Shown here piece after piece: positions 35,887-45,115 of a stretch of 64,000 bases of DNA. The position numbers and the translations under genes are program-made. The notes under the pieces were generated by a model that worked only from the letters and a program-made list of their open reading frames with translations, searched no databases and had not been told where the DNA came from. Position 1 is the first letter of the stretch. Every line of letters begins with the position of its first letter. The stretch is from CAYSQW01 sp964433135 (lineage in GTDB: Bacteria > Acidobacteriota > Aminicenantia > Aminicenantales > Aminicenantaceae), in assembly GCA_964433135.1 (NCBI GenBank), contig CAYSQW010000001.1, forward strand, positions 124,001-188,000. Direction: 5' to 3'.

Positions 35887-36899
35887 GAGTTGTTTTCAGC
35901 CAGAAGTTCATGGCAGGCCGACGCGACGTCTTCCGTTGAGATCCGGGTCATGCATCGGTGATCTGTCGGACATTTTCGGTGCGAGCAGGGCCAGCAGGAA
36001 ACGTCCTTCCGTACGACTCTGCAGGGGGCTTGAAAAGGGCCGGTTAAACGGGGATCGGTCGGACCGAAGATGGCCACCAGGGGGGTTTTCAAGGCATTGG
36101 CGATATGCATGGGGCCGGAGTCGTTGGATACGACCAGGTCGGCGGTCGAGAGAACCGCGGCCAAGGTGCGCAGAGAGGTCGCTCCGTTAAGAACATGCGC
36201 CTTTTTCGTCATACCGTCGGAGATGACTCGGGCGAGGGGCTCTTCTTCCGAAGAACCGATGACGAGGATCTCGGCATCAAGGCTTTTCTGAAGTCGGACC
36301 GCCAACTCGGAGAATCTCTCGGGAGGCCATCTTTTGGCGGCGCCGAAGAATGCACCGGGATTTAATACCACACGTTTTTTTTCGGGATCGACGCCCCTGG
36401 ATTCGAGGAGAACCTGAGAGCTCCGGAGGTCTTGTTCCGTAAGCGGGAGGGACAGCTTCGGATTTGAAGATCCGAATCCCAGGGCCGAGATCAGATGCAT
36501 ATAATAAAAGACCTGGTGGTTGGGGGGGGGCTTGGATTCGGGGCGAAGAGACCGGGTAAGCAGAAGGCGTCTCCCGTCCCGGGAATATCCCCAGCGTTCG
36601 GGAATGCCTGCGGCCGTAAAAAGCAGGGCCGAAGAAAAAGAATTGGTCAGCAGCAGCCCGGCATCGAATCCATGGGGTTTCAGCAGTCGGACAGACGTTG
36701 AGAAGGCGTTCCAGCCGGAGAGAGGAGGAAGGGCGATCGTCCCGTCAACGCGCGGATGCCCTTCAAAAACATCTCGGACCCATCCATGCGCCGCCACCCA
36801 GAGCTCCATGCCGGGAGAGTTTTGTCGGAACTGTTCCAGGGCGGGAAGCGCGAGAACGGCGTCTCCTATCCAATTGGGAGCGCGGACCACGATTTTCAT
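35883..36899 (-). CDS. waaF: ADP-heptose:LPS heptosyltransferase (GT9)
   Basis: A 338-residue GT9 glycosyltransferase adding heptose to the LPS inner core at the cytoplasmic face. N-terminal PNWIGDAVLALPALEQFR and C-terminal VVSNDSGPMHIANALKTPLV with FGPTDPRLTGPF are signature parts. The C-terminal Cys-rich CWPCSHRKCP segment is common in WaaF. It overlaps gmhB by ATGA. It implies a heptose-containing LPS. Confidence 0.94.
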   Translation of the reverse strand: MKIVVRAPNWIGDAVLALPALEQFRQNSPGMELWVAAHGWVRDVFEGHPRVDGTIALPPLSGWNAFSTSVRLLKPHGFDAGLLLTNSFSSALLFTAAGIPERWGYSRDGRRLLLTRSLRPESKPPPNHQVFYYMHLISALGFGSSNPKLSLPLTEQDLRSSQVLLESRGVDPEKKRVVLNPGAFFGAAKRWPPERFSELAVRLQKSLDAEILVIGSSEEEPLARVISDGMTKKAHVLNGATSLRTLAAVLSTADLVVSNDSGPMHIANALKTPLVAIFGPTDPRLTGPFQAPCRVVRKDVSCWPCSHRKCPTDHRCMTRISTEDVASACHELLAENNS

Positions 36900-37037
36900 G
36901 GCGTTATTTTATTCGCTAATCGCATTCATGTCAAAAAAGCCGGCGTAGGAAGAGTTCTTCCGGTTCTCGTTTTCAAAAGGAGGCAAAGTGATCCGTTTTT
37001 GAAAGAAACCGGAGATTTCTCTTTCCGGCAAACCGGA

Positions 37038-37352
37038 TTAATTCTTTGCAGCCGCCGTGTCGGTTTTTTTGGGCGGGGCGTCTTTCTGGGGTGCCGCGGT
37101 TTTTTCGGGCGCGGCATCAGGCTTATGCGCAAGGGGTTTGTTTTTTGACTTGGATCCGTTGCCGTTTGGGGTTTTCTTGGCATAATCGTTGACATACCAC
37201 CCAGATCCCTTGAATTTGATGGCCGGGGCGGACACTTTTTTCTCCAGGCGGCCTCCGCACTGATGGCATTTTGTCAAATGGGGATCATCGACATGCTGTA
37301 AAACCTCGAATTCGGAACCGCATTTCGTGCATTTGTATTCATATATTGGCAT
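37038..37352 (-). CDS. FmdB family zinc-ribbon protein
   Basis: A 104-residue protein: FmdB-type zinc ribbon with CTKC and CHQC (residues 8-35, YEYKCTKCGSEFE), the conserved KFKGSGWYVNDY segment, then a low-complexity Lys/Pro/Ala tail. The family is a putative regulator; function is not settled. It is upstream of waaF by 138 bases on the same strand. Confidence 0.9.
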   Translation of the reverse strand: MPIYEYKCTKCGSEFEVLQHVDDPHLTKCHQCGGRLEKKVSAPAIKFKGSGWYVNDYAKKTPNGNGSKSKNKPLAHKPDAAPEKTAAPQKDAPPKKTDTAAAKN

Positions 37353-37467
37353 CTTACGACTCGTTGGTTAAATTATGAATCCCATATTATACCAAAGATT
37401 GGAGATCGCGCCAAGCTTTGGCCGAAAGGAACTTCCGAACGAAAGCGGCGGGGGACGCCGCCGGTGT

Positions 37468-38931
37468 TCAACTCAGGGAGAGGCCGTCTTTATCGCTTTT
37501 TTCATGCGAACCGGATTCGCGAAAGACGATCGCTTCGAATGTATAGAGCCGGGCTCCGGATTCCCATCCATCGATGGGTAGCCCGGCCTTGCGGCAGACC
37601 TGCTTAAGAAAGGTCGATCGGGACCAGCCGTTTTCAACCGGCACCTGAGGGAGAAGCAGCCCGCGGGCGTCGTTCTTTTCGATGATCAGCCCATGGGTTC
37701 CGATCTTGATATTTCGAGGCGTATCGAGAGGAACAAGCGGACCCAGAACGGATATTTCTATTTCCAGATCAGGGAGCTCGGATCGAGAAACCGGAGGAAA
37801 ACGGGGATCCCGTTTGGCCGCAAAGATCACGGCCTGGATGACGCTTTGGTAGAGAGGGAGGATCGGCTCGGAAAAACCGATGCAGCCCCGGAGCGACCCC
37901 TTCTTTTTTAAGGTGACGAAGGTGCCTCGCTTCCGCAGGAGGTTCGGATTTGATGGAGGGGGGACATCGATCGGTTGGGAAAGGAGAGAACGGGATAGAG
38001 CGGTCCGGGAGATCTGGAGCAGCCGGTCTTTTTCCCAAGGTGAAAGAGAAAAGGGAGTTGAAGGTGAGATCACGGCTCCGGCGAAATAACCGACAACTCG
38101 GTCCTCGGGGCCGCCCGCCTCTGAGGAGTCGGCATAAGCAAAAGCTTTGACCGTGGTCCCGGGATTGGCGCGGGCATATTCCAGCAACGAGAGAACGGGG
38201 CCTCCACCACACATGATGTTGGCGCCACGCTCTATTTTGCGCAGAAGGGATTTGGTTTTAAGCTCACGGATCGACCGAATGGTTTCTTCATCCCGCACGG
38301 ATGCTTCTTCATGAGCCAAAAAGTGAGAGAGGTCGGTAGAGGCGATAATCAATGATCGTGTGCCCGGAAGACATTTCTTCAGAGCGGCGGAGAGAGCGAG
38401 AACGGTTTCGCTCTCCGGGTATCCCATGAGGATAGGGACGATCTTTGCCCCAGGAAAAACGGTTTGGATGAAAGGGACTTGAACCTCTATGGAATGTTCT
38501 TCACGGTGAGCCCCGGGCCGGAATAAAAATCCTCCCGACCGGGAGATCCTTTTGGCAAGAGGAGCATCGATTTCCGCTATTCCCAACGGAGTTTCGTATC
38601 CTCCTTCTTGGTAGACGGAACACCCGTGGAAACCCAAGTGGTGAGCCGGACCGATGATGACCACGGTCTCGACGGATGAGCCGGAGGCTGCGGCATAGGC
38701 GCGGGCGGCGATTTTTCCGGAGTAGACATAACCGGCATGGGGAACGATGAGCCCCCGGATGGTTGCGTCGATCGTTTCTCGGGGTGCTTCACGCAGAAAA
38801 AGATCGATTTGCCGGGAGAGAAGGTCCTTTCCTCCGGGGTAAAACTGCCCGGCGACCACGGCTTTTCTTATCCCCTGTGCGGGTGCCGCGGGTGCGATAA
38901 GGAGCCAAAGGCAAAGCATCCGGAGGAGCAT
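37468..38931 (-). CDS. Memo-AMMECR1 fusion protein with signal-like N-terminus
   Basis: A 487-residue fusion. Residues about 22-285 are a Memo-type domain (AmmeMemoRadiSam protein B) with the metal-site His in PHAGYVYSG, GPAHH, REEHSIEVQVPF and STDLSHFLAHE. Residues about 305-470 are AMMECR1 (protein A) with the LRGCIGFSEP signature. In most bacteria these are separate or fused cytoplasmic proteins near a radical SAM gene. Here the N-terminus MLLRMLCLWLLIAPAAPAQG looks like a Sec signal peptide. No partner radical SAM gene is adjacent. Function of the system is unknown. Confidence 0.88.
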   Translation of the reverse strand: MLLRMLCLWLLIAPAAPAQGIRKAVVAGQFYPGGKDLLSRQIDLFLREAPRETIDATIRGLIVPHAGYVYSGKIAARAYAAASGSSVETVVIIGPAHHLGFHGCSVYQEGGYETPLGIAEIDAPLAKRISRSGGFLFRPGAHREEHSIEVQVPFIQTVFPGAKIVPILMGYPESETVLALSAALKKCLPGTRSLIIASTDLSHFLAHEEASVRDEETIRSIRELKTKSLLRKIERGANIMCGGGPVLSLLEYARANPGTTVKAFAYADSSEAGGPEDRVVGYFAGAVISPSTPFSLSPWEKDRLLQISRTALSRSLLSQPIDVPPPSNPNLLRKRGTFVTLKKKGSLRGCIGFSEPILPLYQSVIQAVIFAAKRDPRFPPVSRSELPDLEIEISVLGPLVPLDTPRNIKIGTHGLIIEKNDARGLLLPQVPVENGWSRSTFLKQVCRKAGLPIDGWESGARLYTFEAIVFRESGSHEKSDKDGLSLS

Positions 38932-39069
38932 CTTCTCATTATTATACCAAGAAAAAGAGGAGGAACGAAAGAGATGAAAACGGATTGAAGGTTGACCGTG
39001 GGATTGCGAAAAACGGAGCAGGATTTTTGGGAAAAACCTCGTTTACCGGGAAGAGAGAGCAATCAACAG

Positions 39070-39097
39070 TTGACTTTTCTTGCCATTTATATAAAAT
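39070..39097 (+). promoter_or_regulatory. Predicted promoter of the 44-aa membrane protein
   Basis: TTGACT (39070-39075), 16-base spacer, TAAAAT (39092-39097). It lies 17 bases before the small ORF ATG at 39114 and gives support that the small ORF is expressed. Confidence 0.5.
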
Positions 39098-39113
39098 CTT
39101 TACGGAAAGAACC

Positions 39114-39248
39114 ATGAAAAACGTATTCAGAACCCTCTTCACAATAGTGGTCACCTCCTCGGCCTTTATGATCGGTTATTACCTGGGGCAGGAAAAAATA
39201 ATGGGAATGATCCCCAAGTTCCAGGAAGAGACAGAAGACAAGGATTGA
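39114..39248 (+). CDS. Small single-pass membrane protein (44 aa)
   Basis: A 44-residue protein with one membrane helix (TLFTIVVTSSAFMIGYYLG) and an acidic C-terminus. A GGAAAGA site is 4 bases before the ATG and a promoter lies just upstream. Unrecognised; length and layout are typical of small regulatory or envelope proteins, but conservation cannot be judged here. Confidence 0.5.
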   Translation: MKNVFRTLFTIVVTSSAFMIGYYLGQEKIMGMIPKFQEETEDKD

Positions 39249-39473
39249 GTTCCTCCTTGTTGCGGGTCGATCGTGATCTATCTCTATGAAAAAAAAACGC
39301 AAAAAAGGAAGAGAATTGGTTTAAGAGGGAAAACCTTCCTGTCTTCCAGCGGCATTCTTGAGTTCACCTTGTCACTGATATGATGCGGCTGTTATATGTC
39401 AATATCGGGGAGAGGTGTTTTGAGCCCCTGGAGACGGTGTGCTGACGTGAATTTTCGAAAGGAAAGGGAGAAA

Positions 39474-40679
39474 ATGGATCTATTTGAAAAATGCTTGACG
39501 AATGAGGGATATTTTGGAGACTTTCGCGTTAAAGACGATCATTTTTTCACGCGCCCGGTCTTGGAACCGCTTCCCGGCCGGACCATGGTCTTCAACGGAA
39601 AGCGGTGCATCCAATGGTCGATCAATAATTATTTAGGCCTGGCGGAAAACGAAGAGATAAAGGCGGTTGCGGTTGAGATGACGAAGAAATACGGAACCAG
39701 CGCGCCCATGGGATCACGCATGATGACGGGCAACACGCTCATGCACAAGCAACTCGAAAAGGATCTGGCTGGTTTTATCGACAAGGAATCCGCCATTCTC
39801 TTCAACTATGGCTATCTCGGTGTCCTGGGGACCATTTCCTCTCTGGTCGATGTAAATGATACCATCGTCATCGACAAGCTTTCTCACGCCTCCATGCTTG
39901 ACGGAACATTCATGGCTCCGGGCAAGTTCCGGGTTTTTAAACACAACGACATGAACAGCCTGGAATCTCACCTGAAGCGCATCAATCGCGACCGCAAAGG
40001 CGGAATCCTTATCGTCACGGAGGGGGTATTCGGGATGCGCGGCGATCTTTCCGATCTGCCCAACATCTGCGCTCTCAAGGAAAAATACGACGCCCGGCTT
40101 TTTATCGATGACGCGCACGGTTTCGGAGTGATGAACGACAACGGACAGGGGACGGCGGCTTATTTCGGTGTTCAGGATAAGATCGACGTCTATTTCGGAA
40201 CTTTCGCCAAGGCCTTTGCTTCCATCGGCGGCGTCTCGGCGTCCCAAAAAAAGGTTGTGGATTGGGTTCGCTATAATTCCCGGCCTCATGTTTTCGCCAA
40301 GAGCCTGCCCATGGCTTTTGTGGGTGCGGTTTCCAAAACGCTTGAGATCATTCGCACCGACAACTCCCGGCGGGAAAGGATGTGGGCGAATGCCAACGCG
40401 TTGAAATCGGGATTGAAAAACCTTGGATTCGAGATCGGCGACGGAGCTTCTCCCATCACCACGGTCTATGTTCCCGTCGGGGACATTCAGATCGCGATGC
40501 AGATCATCATGCGGCTTCGGGAGATGGGAATTTTTGTAACCGGCGTGATGTACCCCGTCGTACCCAGGGGAATTATCTTGCTGCGTATGATCGCTACGGC
40601 ATCTCATATCCCGGAAGACATCAGCACGACCGTGGAGGCCTTCAAAAAGGTAAGGGACGATCTCAACTTGAAACTGTAA
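39474..40679 (+). CDS. Alpha-oxoamine synthase family PLP enzyme
   Basis: A 401-residue fold-type I PLP enzyme of the group with 8-amino-7-oxononanoate synthase, glycine C-acetyltransferase and serine palmitoyltransferase, which join an amino acid to an acyl thioester with loss of CO2. Landmarks: DKLSHASMLDG (H138 stacks on PLP), FIDDAHGFGVM, and the Schiff-base K246 in GTFAKAFASIGG. The KHNDM segment and the GTFAKAFASIGG wording resemble bacterial serine palmitoyltransferases. No bio or sphingolipid genes are adjacent, so substrate is open. The ATG at 39474 has GGAAAGGGAG upstream. Confidence 0.88.
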   Translation: MDLFEKCLTNEGYFGDFRVKDDHFFTRPVLEPLPGRTMVFNGKRCIQWSINNYLGLAENEEIKAVAVEMTKKYGTSAPMGSRMMTGNTLMHKQLEKDLAGFIDKESAILFNYGYLGVLGTISSLVDVNDTIVIDKLSHASMLDGTFMAPGKFRVFKHNDMNSLESHLKRINRDRKGGILIVTEGVFGMRGDLSDLPNICALKEKYDARLFIDDAHGFGVMNDNGQGTAAYFGVQDKIDVYFGTFAKAFASIGGVSASQKKVVDWVRYNSRPHVFAKSLPMAFVGAVSKTLEIIRTDNSRRERMWANANALKSGLKNLGFEIGDGASPITTVYVPVGDIQIAMQIIMRLREMGIFVTGVMYPVVPRGIILLRMIATASHIPEDISTTVEAFKKVRDDLNLKL

Positions 40680-40886
40680 CCGTTGCCGAAAAAGGATTGA
40701 GACGTTCTTCCGGCGGAGAATCCCCCCCGGTCGGATTCGATGCGAAGATCAACTCCAGATGCCCGGGTATACCTGTTGACTCCGGGGATCCCCCGGCCGC
40801 TCTCCCGGTTGACTTGACGGAGGGGGGTAATTATAATGGTCTTGGGGTTTGAAAGATGGAGTTGTTTTGACGATCAGAGGTTTATC

Positions 40887-41129
40887 ATGACATGGCCTAT
40901 GTATGGAATCATTATCATCTTCGGGGTTTTCCTTCTTCTCCTGGTCATCAATCCACGTCTTTCCTGTTTCGGAAAGCGCGTGACCTCTCCAATATATCCA
41001 CTGGTAAAGAGGAAGAGGCTCAAGGCGATGCGGGCTGAAGAATATGGTCTGTCGCTGGGGGATGAGGATAACGAGCCGGTCGATGAGTCCCGGGACGGGA
41101 GACTCTCGAACTCCGGAGACTCGGAGTAA
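40887..41129 (+). CDS. Small membrane protein (80 aa)
   Basis: An 80-residue protein: an N-terminal membrane helix (MYGIIIIFGVFLLLLVINP), a basic stretch (KRKRLKAMRAEE), and a very acidic tail. It lies 6 bases before the LolB-like gene and probably shares its transcript. No known family recognised. Confidence 0.5.
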   Translation: MTWPMYGIIIIFGVFLLLLVINPRLSCFGKRVTSPIYPLVKRKRLKAMRAEEYGLSLGDEDNEPVDESRDGRLSNSGDSE

Positions 41130-41135
41130 TCGAGG

Positions 41136-41813
41136 GTGCCGGTGGGCCGGTTCGTCAAGTTTATCGGCGGCTGCTTGCTGCTGGCGATGCTGACATCCTG
41201 TATGGCGGCGCCCCGGATAAAAAACATTCCCGATCGTATCGACGGCATCGAAGGATTCGCCTCCCTGCGGCTTATCGGAGAAGCCGGGGAAGGGCGGTCG
41301 CGATTCTCTTTCCTCTTTTTTCTTGCCGGTCAGGCCCGAATAGATGCGTCCGATTTTATGGGGCGAACCCTGTTTCAGATCTTGTTGAACGAGGGGCGCG
41401 GTTATTTTATACTCCCGTCACGCAAAGCTTTCTGGGCAGGCGGTGAGGCAGAGATAATAGCGAAGCTTCTCGGTATTGAAATGACCCTGAAGGAAGCGAT
41501 GGGGATGATCAGCGGCGTGTGGTGGCGGGATATCGAAACGATCCGAAATTGGAGCTTGGAAAAAGACGAGAACGGACGTATCGTCGGAGGGAACCGATCG
41601 GATTTAAGCTTTTGGGTGGAAGAGTTCTTTCCGGAAACGGAGTCGGCTCGCACGATCGGATTTAAGCAGGCGGAATCCTCGGGCCGGTTGAAGATCCTGG
41701 ATATCGGATTCAACCCTATCCGGCGCGAGGGCGCGTTCAGTTTGGAAGCGCTCGACGGATATTCGCTCAAGCCATGGGAAGAAATCCGTGTGCTGATGGA
41801 ACATGAAGATTAA
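41136..41813 (+). CDS. lolB: LolB-like outer-membrane lipoprotein
   Basis: A 225-residue lipoprotein, lipobox LLAMLTSCMA (C22), then a LolB/DUF4292-like beta fold (GFASLRLIGEAGEGRSRFSF; GRTLFQILLNEGRGYFILPS). LolB receives lipoproteins from LolA and inserts them in the outer membrane. The start is GTG. It overlaps ispE by 11 bases, and the lolB-ispE-prs-rplY-pth order is the classic one of Proteobacteria, which supports the call. Sequence similarity alone is weak, so the symbol is provisional. Confidence 0.65.
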   Translation: MPVGRFVKFIGGCLLLAMLTSCMAAPRIKNIPDRIDGIEGFASLRLIGEAGEGRSRFSFLFFLAGQARIDASDFMGRTLFQILLNEGRGYFILPSRKAFWAGGEAEIIAKLLGIEMTLKEAMGMISGVWWRDIETIRNWSLEKDENGRIVGGNRSDLSFWVEEFFPETESARTIGFKQAESSGRLKILDIGFNPIRREGAFSLEALDGYSLKPWEEIRVLMEHED

Positions 41814-42659
41814 ATCTTACGCCAAAATCAACCTGGGTTTGTATGTGCTGGGCAAGCGGCCGGACGGATACCATAATATTTGCACGGCCTTCCAAACCAT
41901 AGACCTGTTTGATATTCTTCGCTTCGAGACGATTGGGGAGGATGCGATTCTTTTGGCGGGAGACGACGATTCGATCCCATGGGGAGAAGAAAATTTGATC
42001 TATCGGGCCGCGGTCCACTTGAAGCCGTATCGGCGTGAGCCGAAAGGCGTGAGGATTCATGTTGAAAAGCGCATTCCCGCCGGAAAGGGGCTGGGGGGAG
42101 GCAGCAGCAATGCGGCCGTAACCCTGTTGGCCTTGAACGAGCTGTGGGAGCTTGATCTCGATATAAACATGCTGCTGGAAATGGGGAGGAAACTTGGTGC
42201 CGACGTCCCCTATTTTCTCACGGGGGGGCTTTGTTTGGGGACGGGGCGAGGCGATGTCATCCGCCCGCTTGACGAGCTTTCCGAGTGCTTCGGGGTCCTT
42301 GTGATGCCCGAGATCTTTATTCCCACGGCTGATGTTTACAGCAGCGCCGGTAAGTCCTTGACTTCAAAGGGTAAAGGCAGTAAAATGATCAAGTTTTTGG
42401 CAGGAAGGCATTTCCACCTGCTTGAAAATGATTTGGAAGAGACGGTCTTTGATATTCATCCACCGCTCAAGGAGATAAAGTATCTTTTGCTCAGATTAGG
42501 GGCGGTGTTGTCTCTTGTCAGCGGCTCGGGCTCCGCCGTCTTCGGGCTTTTTCCGGAGAAAGAAAGAGTGGAAGCGGCCGCCGAAAGGATAAAACAGCGA
42601 GGCCGTGTGCGGATCATAGAAACGGTCTCACGTGAGCGCTACGATATCGGTTTGCATAC

Positions 42660-42669
<10 letters not shown>
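41803..42669 (+). CDS. ispE: 4-diphosphocytidyl-2-C-methyl-D-erythritol kinase
   Basis: GHMP kinase of the non-mevalonate isoprenoid pathway, 288 residues. The ATP loop PAGKGLGGGSSNAA, N-terminal SYAKINLGLYVLGKRPDGYH and the GSGSAVFGLFP segment near the C-terminus are diagnostic. Its last 10 bases, including the TAG stop, lie inside the tRNA-Gln gene. ispD and ispF are together 8 kb downstream. Confidence 0.96.
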
Positions 42670-42734
<65 letters not shown>

Positions 42735-42789
42735 CGATGTCCTCCCGGCGAAGAGAAGGGAGGGGATAATTTTAGCGAGAGAGAAAAAC

Positions 42790-43719
42790 ATGAAAGTTTT
42801 CGCAGGATCATCGAATATCCAATTGGTCAATGAGATTGTCGATTACTTGGAGATAAACTTGGGGCGCTGTGTTTTGGAGCGGTTCAGTGACGGCGAAATC
42901 CATTTTTATGTCGATGAAAACGTGCGCGGAGAGGATGTCTTCGTCATCCAGACGGGAGCTTTTGACTCCAACTTCCATCTGATGGAACTTTTCGTGATGA
43001 TCGATGCATTCAAGCGATCGTCGGCGGAGAGGATTACGGCGGTGATCCCCTATTACGCGTATGCCCGTCAGGACTGGAAAGACCGTCCGCGGGTGCCGAT
43101 CTCCGCGCGGTTGGTTGCCGAGCTTTTGGAAGCCGCGGGTGCGGATCGCGTTTTGACGATGGACCTGCATTCTCCGCAGATCCAAGGCTTCTTTTCCGTC
43201 CCGGTCGATAACCTGATGGCGGCGCCCGTCCTGTCGGATTATATACGAAACCTTCATCTTGACAACCTGACGATTGTTTCACCGGATGCGGGCGGGGTTG
43301 GAAGGGCGCGCTGGTTCGCCAAACTGCTGGGAGCCAAACTGTCCATCATCGACAAAAGGCGACCCGCGCCGAATATCGCAAAGGTTTTGCACGTAATCGG
43401 AGACGTGAAAGATCGCAATGTCGTCATCCTGGACGATATGGTGGATACGGCCGGAACTCTTGTTCAAAGCGTTCTCGCGCTTCAGAACGAGGGCGCCAAA
43501 CGAATTTTCGCCGCCAGCACCCATCCGGTTTTATCCGGGGAGGCCGTACCGAGAATCATGCAATCGGAATTGGAACAATTTATTACGACGAATACGATCC
43601 CGCTGAAAAGCGAGGCGCAATCGAATGAAAAATTTGTCGTCCTTTCCGTCGCCAAACTTTTCGGAGAAGCGATTCAAAGGATATACAAAGGGACTTCAGT
43701 CAGCTCGCTGTTTTGCTAG
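42790..43719 (+). CDS. prs: Ribose-phosphate pyrophosphokinase
   Basis: PRPP synthase, 309 residues; makes PRPP for nucleotide, His and Trp synthesis. Visible: N-terminal GSSNIQLVNEIVDYL, FSDGEIHFYVDENVRG, the metal/ribose-phosphate site TMDLHSPQIQGFF, and the PRPP loop VVILDDMVDTAGTL. It follows tRNA-Gln and precedes rplY by 12 bases. Confidence 0.97.
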   Translation: MKVFAGSSNIQLVNEIVDYLEINLGRCVLERFSDGEIHFYVDENVRGEDVFVIQTGAFDSNFHLMELFVMIDAFKRSSAERITAVIPYYAYARQDWKDRPRVPISARLVAELLEAAGADRVLTMDLHSPQIQGFFSVPVDNLMAAPVLSDYIRNLHLDNLTIVSPDAGGVGRARWFAKLLGAKLSIIDKRRPAPNIAKVLHVIGDVKDRNVVILDDMVDTAGTLVQSVLALQNEGAKRIFAASTHPVLSGEAVPRIMQSELEQFITTNTIPLKSEAQSNEKFVVLSVAKLFGEAIQRIYKGTSVSSLFC

Positions 43720-43731
43720 GAGGAAGGAAAG

Positions 43732-44382
43732 ATGAGCATAAAGATCAACGCACAATCAAGGGCGACCATTGGTAAAAACGCCGCGCGCCGTGCGCGACGG
43801 GACGGGATGGTCCCGGTCGTTCTATACGGACCGGAAGTGGGAAATGTTTTGCTGTCGGTCGATAAAAAGGACCTCTACTCAGTATTGAAATCGGAAGCCG
43901 GAGAAAACACTATTTTCAATGTCGCATTCGACAAAACATCGACGGATGTCATGATCAAAGATCTGCAGTGGGATCCCGTTTCGGATAAAATGCTCCATGC
44001 GGATTTAATCCAAATCGTCAAAGGCAAGAAGATGCGGCTGCAGGTTCCGGTGGTTCTCACCGGAGAAGCGGTCGGTGTGAAAAACGAAGGCGGATTCGTC
44101 GACTTCGTCACCAGAGAAGTGGAAATCGAATGCTTGCCGAAAGATATTCCCGAGAGCCTTGAAGTGGATATCAGCCAGTTGCATCTCAACCAATCCATTA
44201 AGATCGAATCCGTGATCCCTCCCAAAGGCGTCTCCTTTACCGAGGAGGCGGGAACCCTGATCGCATTGGTCCAGGCTCCCACCAAAGAGGAGGAAGTTGC
44301 GGTTGAGGAAGAGATCGAACCCATTGAAGGCGAAGAGGAACCTGAAGTTATTGCGAAGGAGAAAGCGGAAGAATCGGAGTGA
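43732..44382 (+). CDS. rplY: 50S ribosomal protein L25 (Ctc/TL5 form)
   Basis: A 216-residue long-form L25 with the 5S rRNA-binding N-terminal domain (GKNAARRARRDGMVPVVLYG) and the TL5 beta domain, ending in an acidic tail. AGGAGGAAAG precedes the ATG. Lies between prs and pth as usual. Confidence 0.96.
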   Translation: MSIKINAQSRATIGKNAARRARRDGMVPVVLYGPEVGNVLLSVDKKDLYSVLKSEAGENTIFNVAFDKTSTDVMIKDLQWDPVSDKMLHADLIQIVKGKKMRLQVPVVLTGEAVGVKNEGGFVDFVTREVEIECLPKDIPESLEVDISQLHLNQSIKIESVIPPKGVSFTEEAGTLIALVQAPTKEEEVAVEEEIEPIEGEEEPEVIAKEKAEESE

Positions 44383-44385
44383 GCC

Positions 44386-44943
44386 TTGTGGGCCGTGGTG
44401 GGATTGGGTAATCCCGGGAAAAAATATCTGAAAACACGGCATAACGCCGGCGCCCTGTTCGTGAAAAGGATCGCGAAGGCGTGGGACGTTCGGCTGCGGC
44501 GGCGCTTCTATTTGTGCAAGGGAAACCGTGTGACCCGTGCCGATGAGCGAATCCTGCTGGCCATGCCGCAGACATACATGAATCGCAGCGGAGATGCCGT
44601 CAAAAGGATTCTCGAGGGAGGAGAGGCCGTTCTCTCTCAGTTGTTGGTTGTCTATGACGACTTGGATATCCCATTGGGAAAGATCAGAGTACGAAAAGAG
44701 GGAAGCGGCGGTTCTCACCAGGGAATGCGGTCGGTAACCGGTGTCCTCGGGGCCACGTGTTTTCCGCGGATTAGAGTCGGGATCGGCCCCCTGCCGGAAA
44801 ACCGGGACGCGGCCGATTTCGTCCTCTCCCCGTTCTTGGATGAGGAATGGCCGTTATTGGAACGGAGCCTGGATCAGGCGCAGTCTGCGCTGGATCTCAT
44901 CCTGGCGGATGGCATCGAAACGGCAATGAATCGATATAATTAG
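44386..44943 (+). CDS. pth: Peptidyl-tRNA hydrolase
   Basis: A 185-residue Pth that recycles peptidyl-tRNA. VVGLGNPGKKYLKTRHNAGA carries the catalytic His; GGSHQGMRS is the substrate groove. The start is TTG three bases after the rplY stop, which suggests translational coupling. Confidence 0.95.
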   Translation: MWAVVGLGNPGKKYLKTRHNAGALFVKRIAKAWDVRLRRRFYLCKGNRVTRADERILLAMPQTYMNRSGDAVKRILEGGEAVLSQLLVVYDDLDIPLGKIRVRKEGSGGSHQGMRSVTGVLGATCFPRIRVGIGPLPENRDAADFVLSPFLDEEWPLLERSLDQAQSALDLILADGIETAMNRYN

Positions 44944-44955
44944 AATATAGAGGAG

Positions 44956-44985
44956 TTGAATCAGGCAGGCCGGATGAGATACAAT
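44956..44985 (+). promoter_or_regulatory. Predicted promoter of the rpsF operon
   Basis: TTGAAT (44956-44961), 18-base spacer, TACAAT (44980-44985). A leader of about 125 bases separates it from the rpsF ATG. Confidence 0.5.
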
Positions 44986-44993
44986 AGCCGAGT

Positions 44994-45013
44994 CGTTTTT
45001 CAAACGAAAAACG
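44994..45013 (+). promoter_or_regulatory. Leader hairpin upstream of rpsF
   Basis: Perfect 8-base stem CGTTTTTC/GAAAAACG with an AAAC loop, at the 5' end of the rpsF leader. A second, weaker stem (CCTTC at about 45072, GAAGG at about 45088) follows. The place fits a ribosomal-protein autoregulatory leader, but the known S6:S18 motif was not verified. Confidence 0.4.
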
Positions 45014-45115
45014 AGGCGCCTGCGGATTCCGACGCCGGCTTCAAATTTTGAATTAGAAGCTCCTTGTTCCTTCTTGTCGAGAGAGAAGGGGCTTGATATC
45101 CATAAGGAGGTCTCC

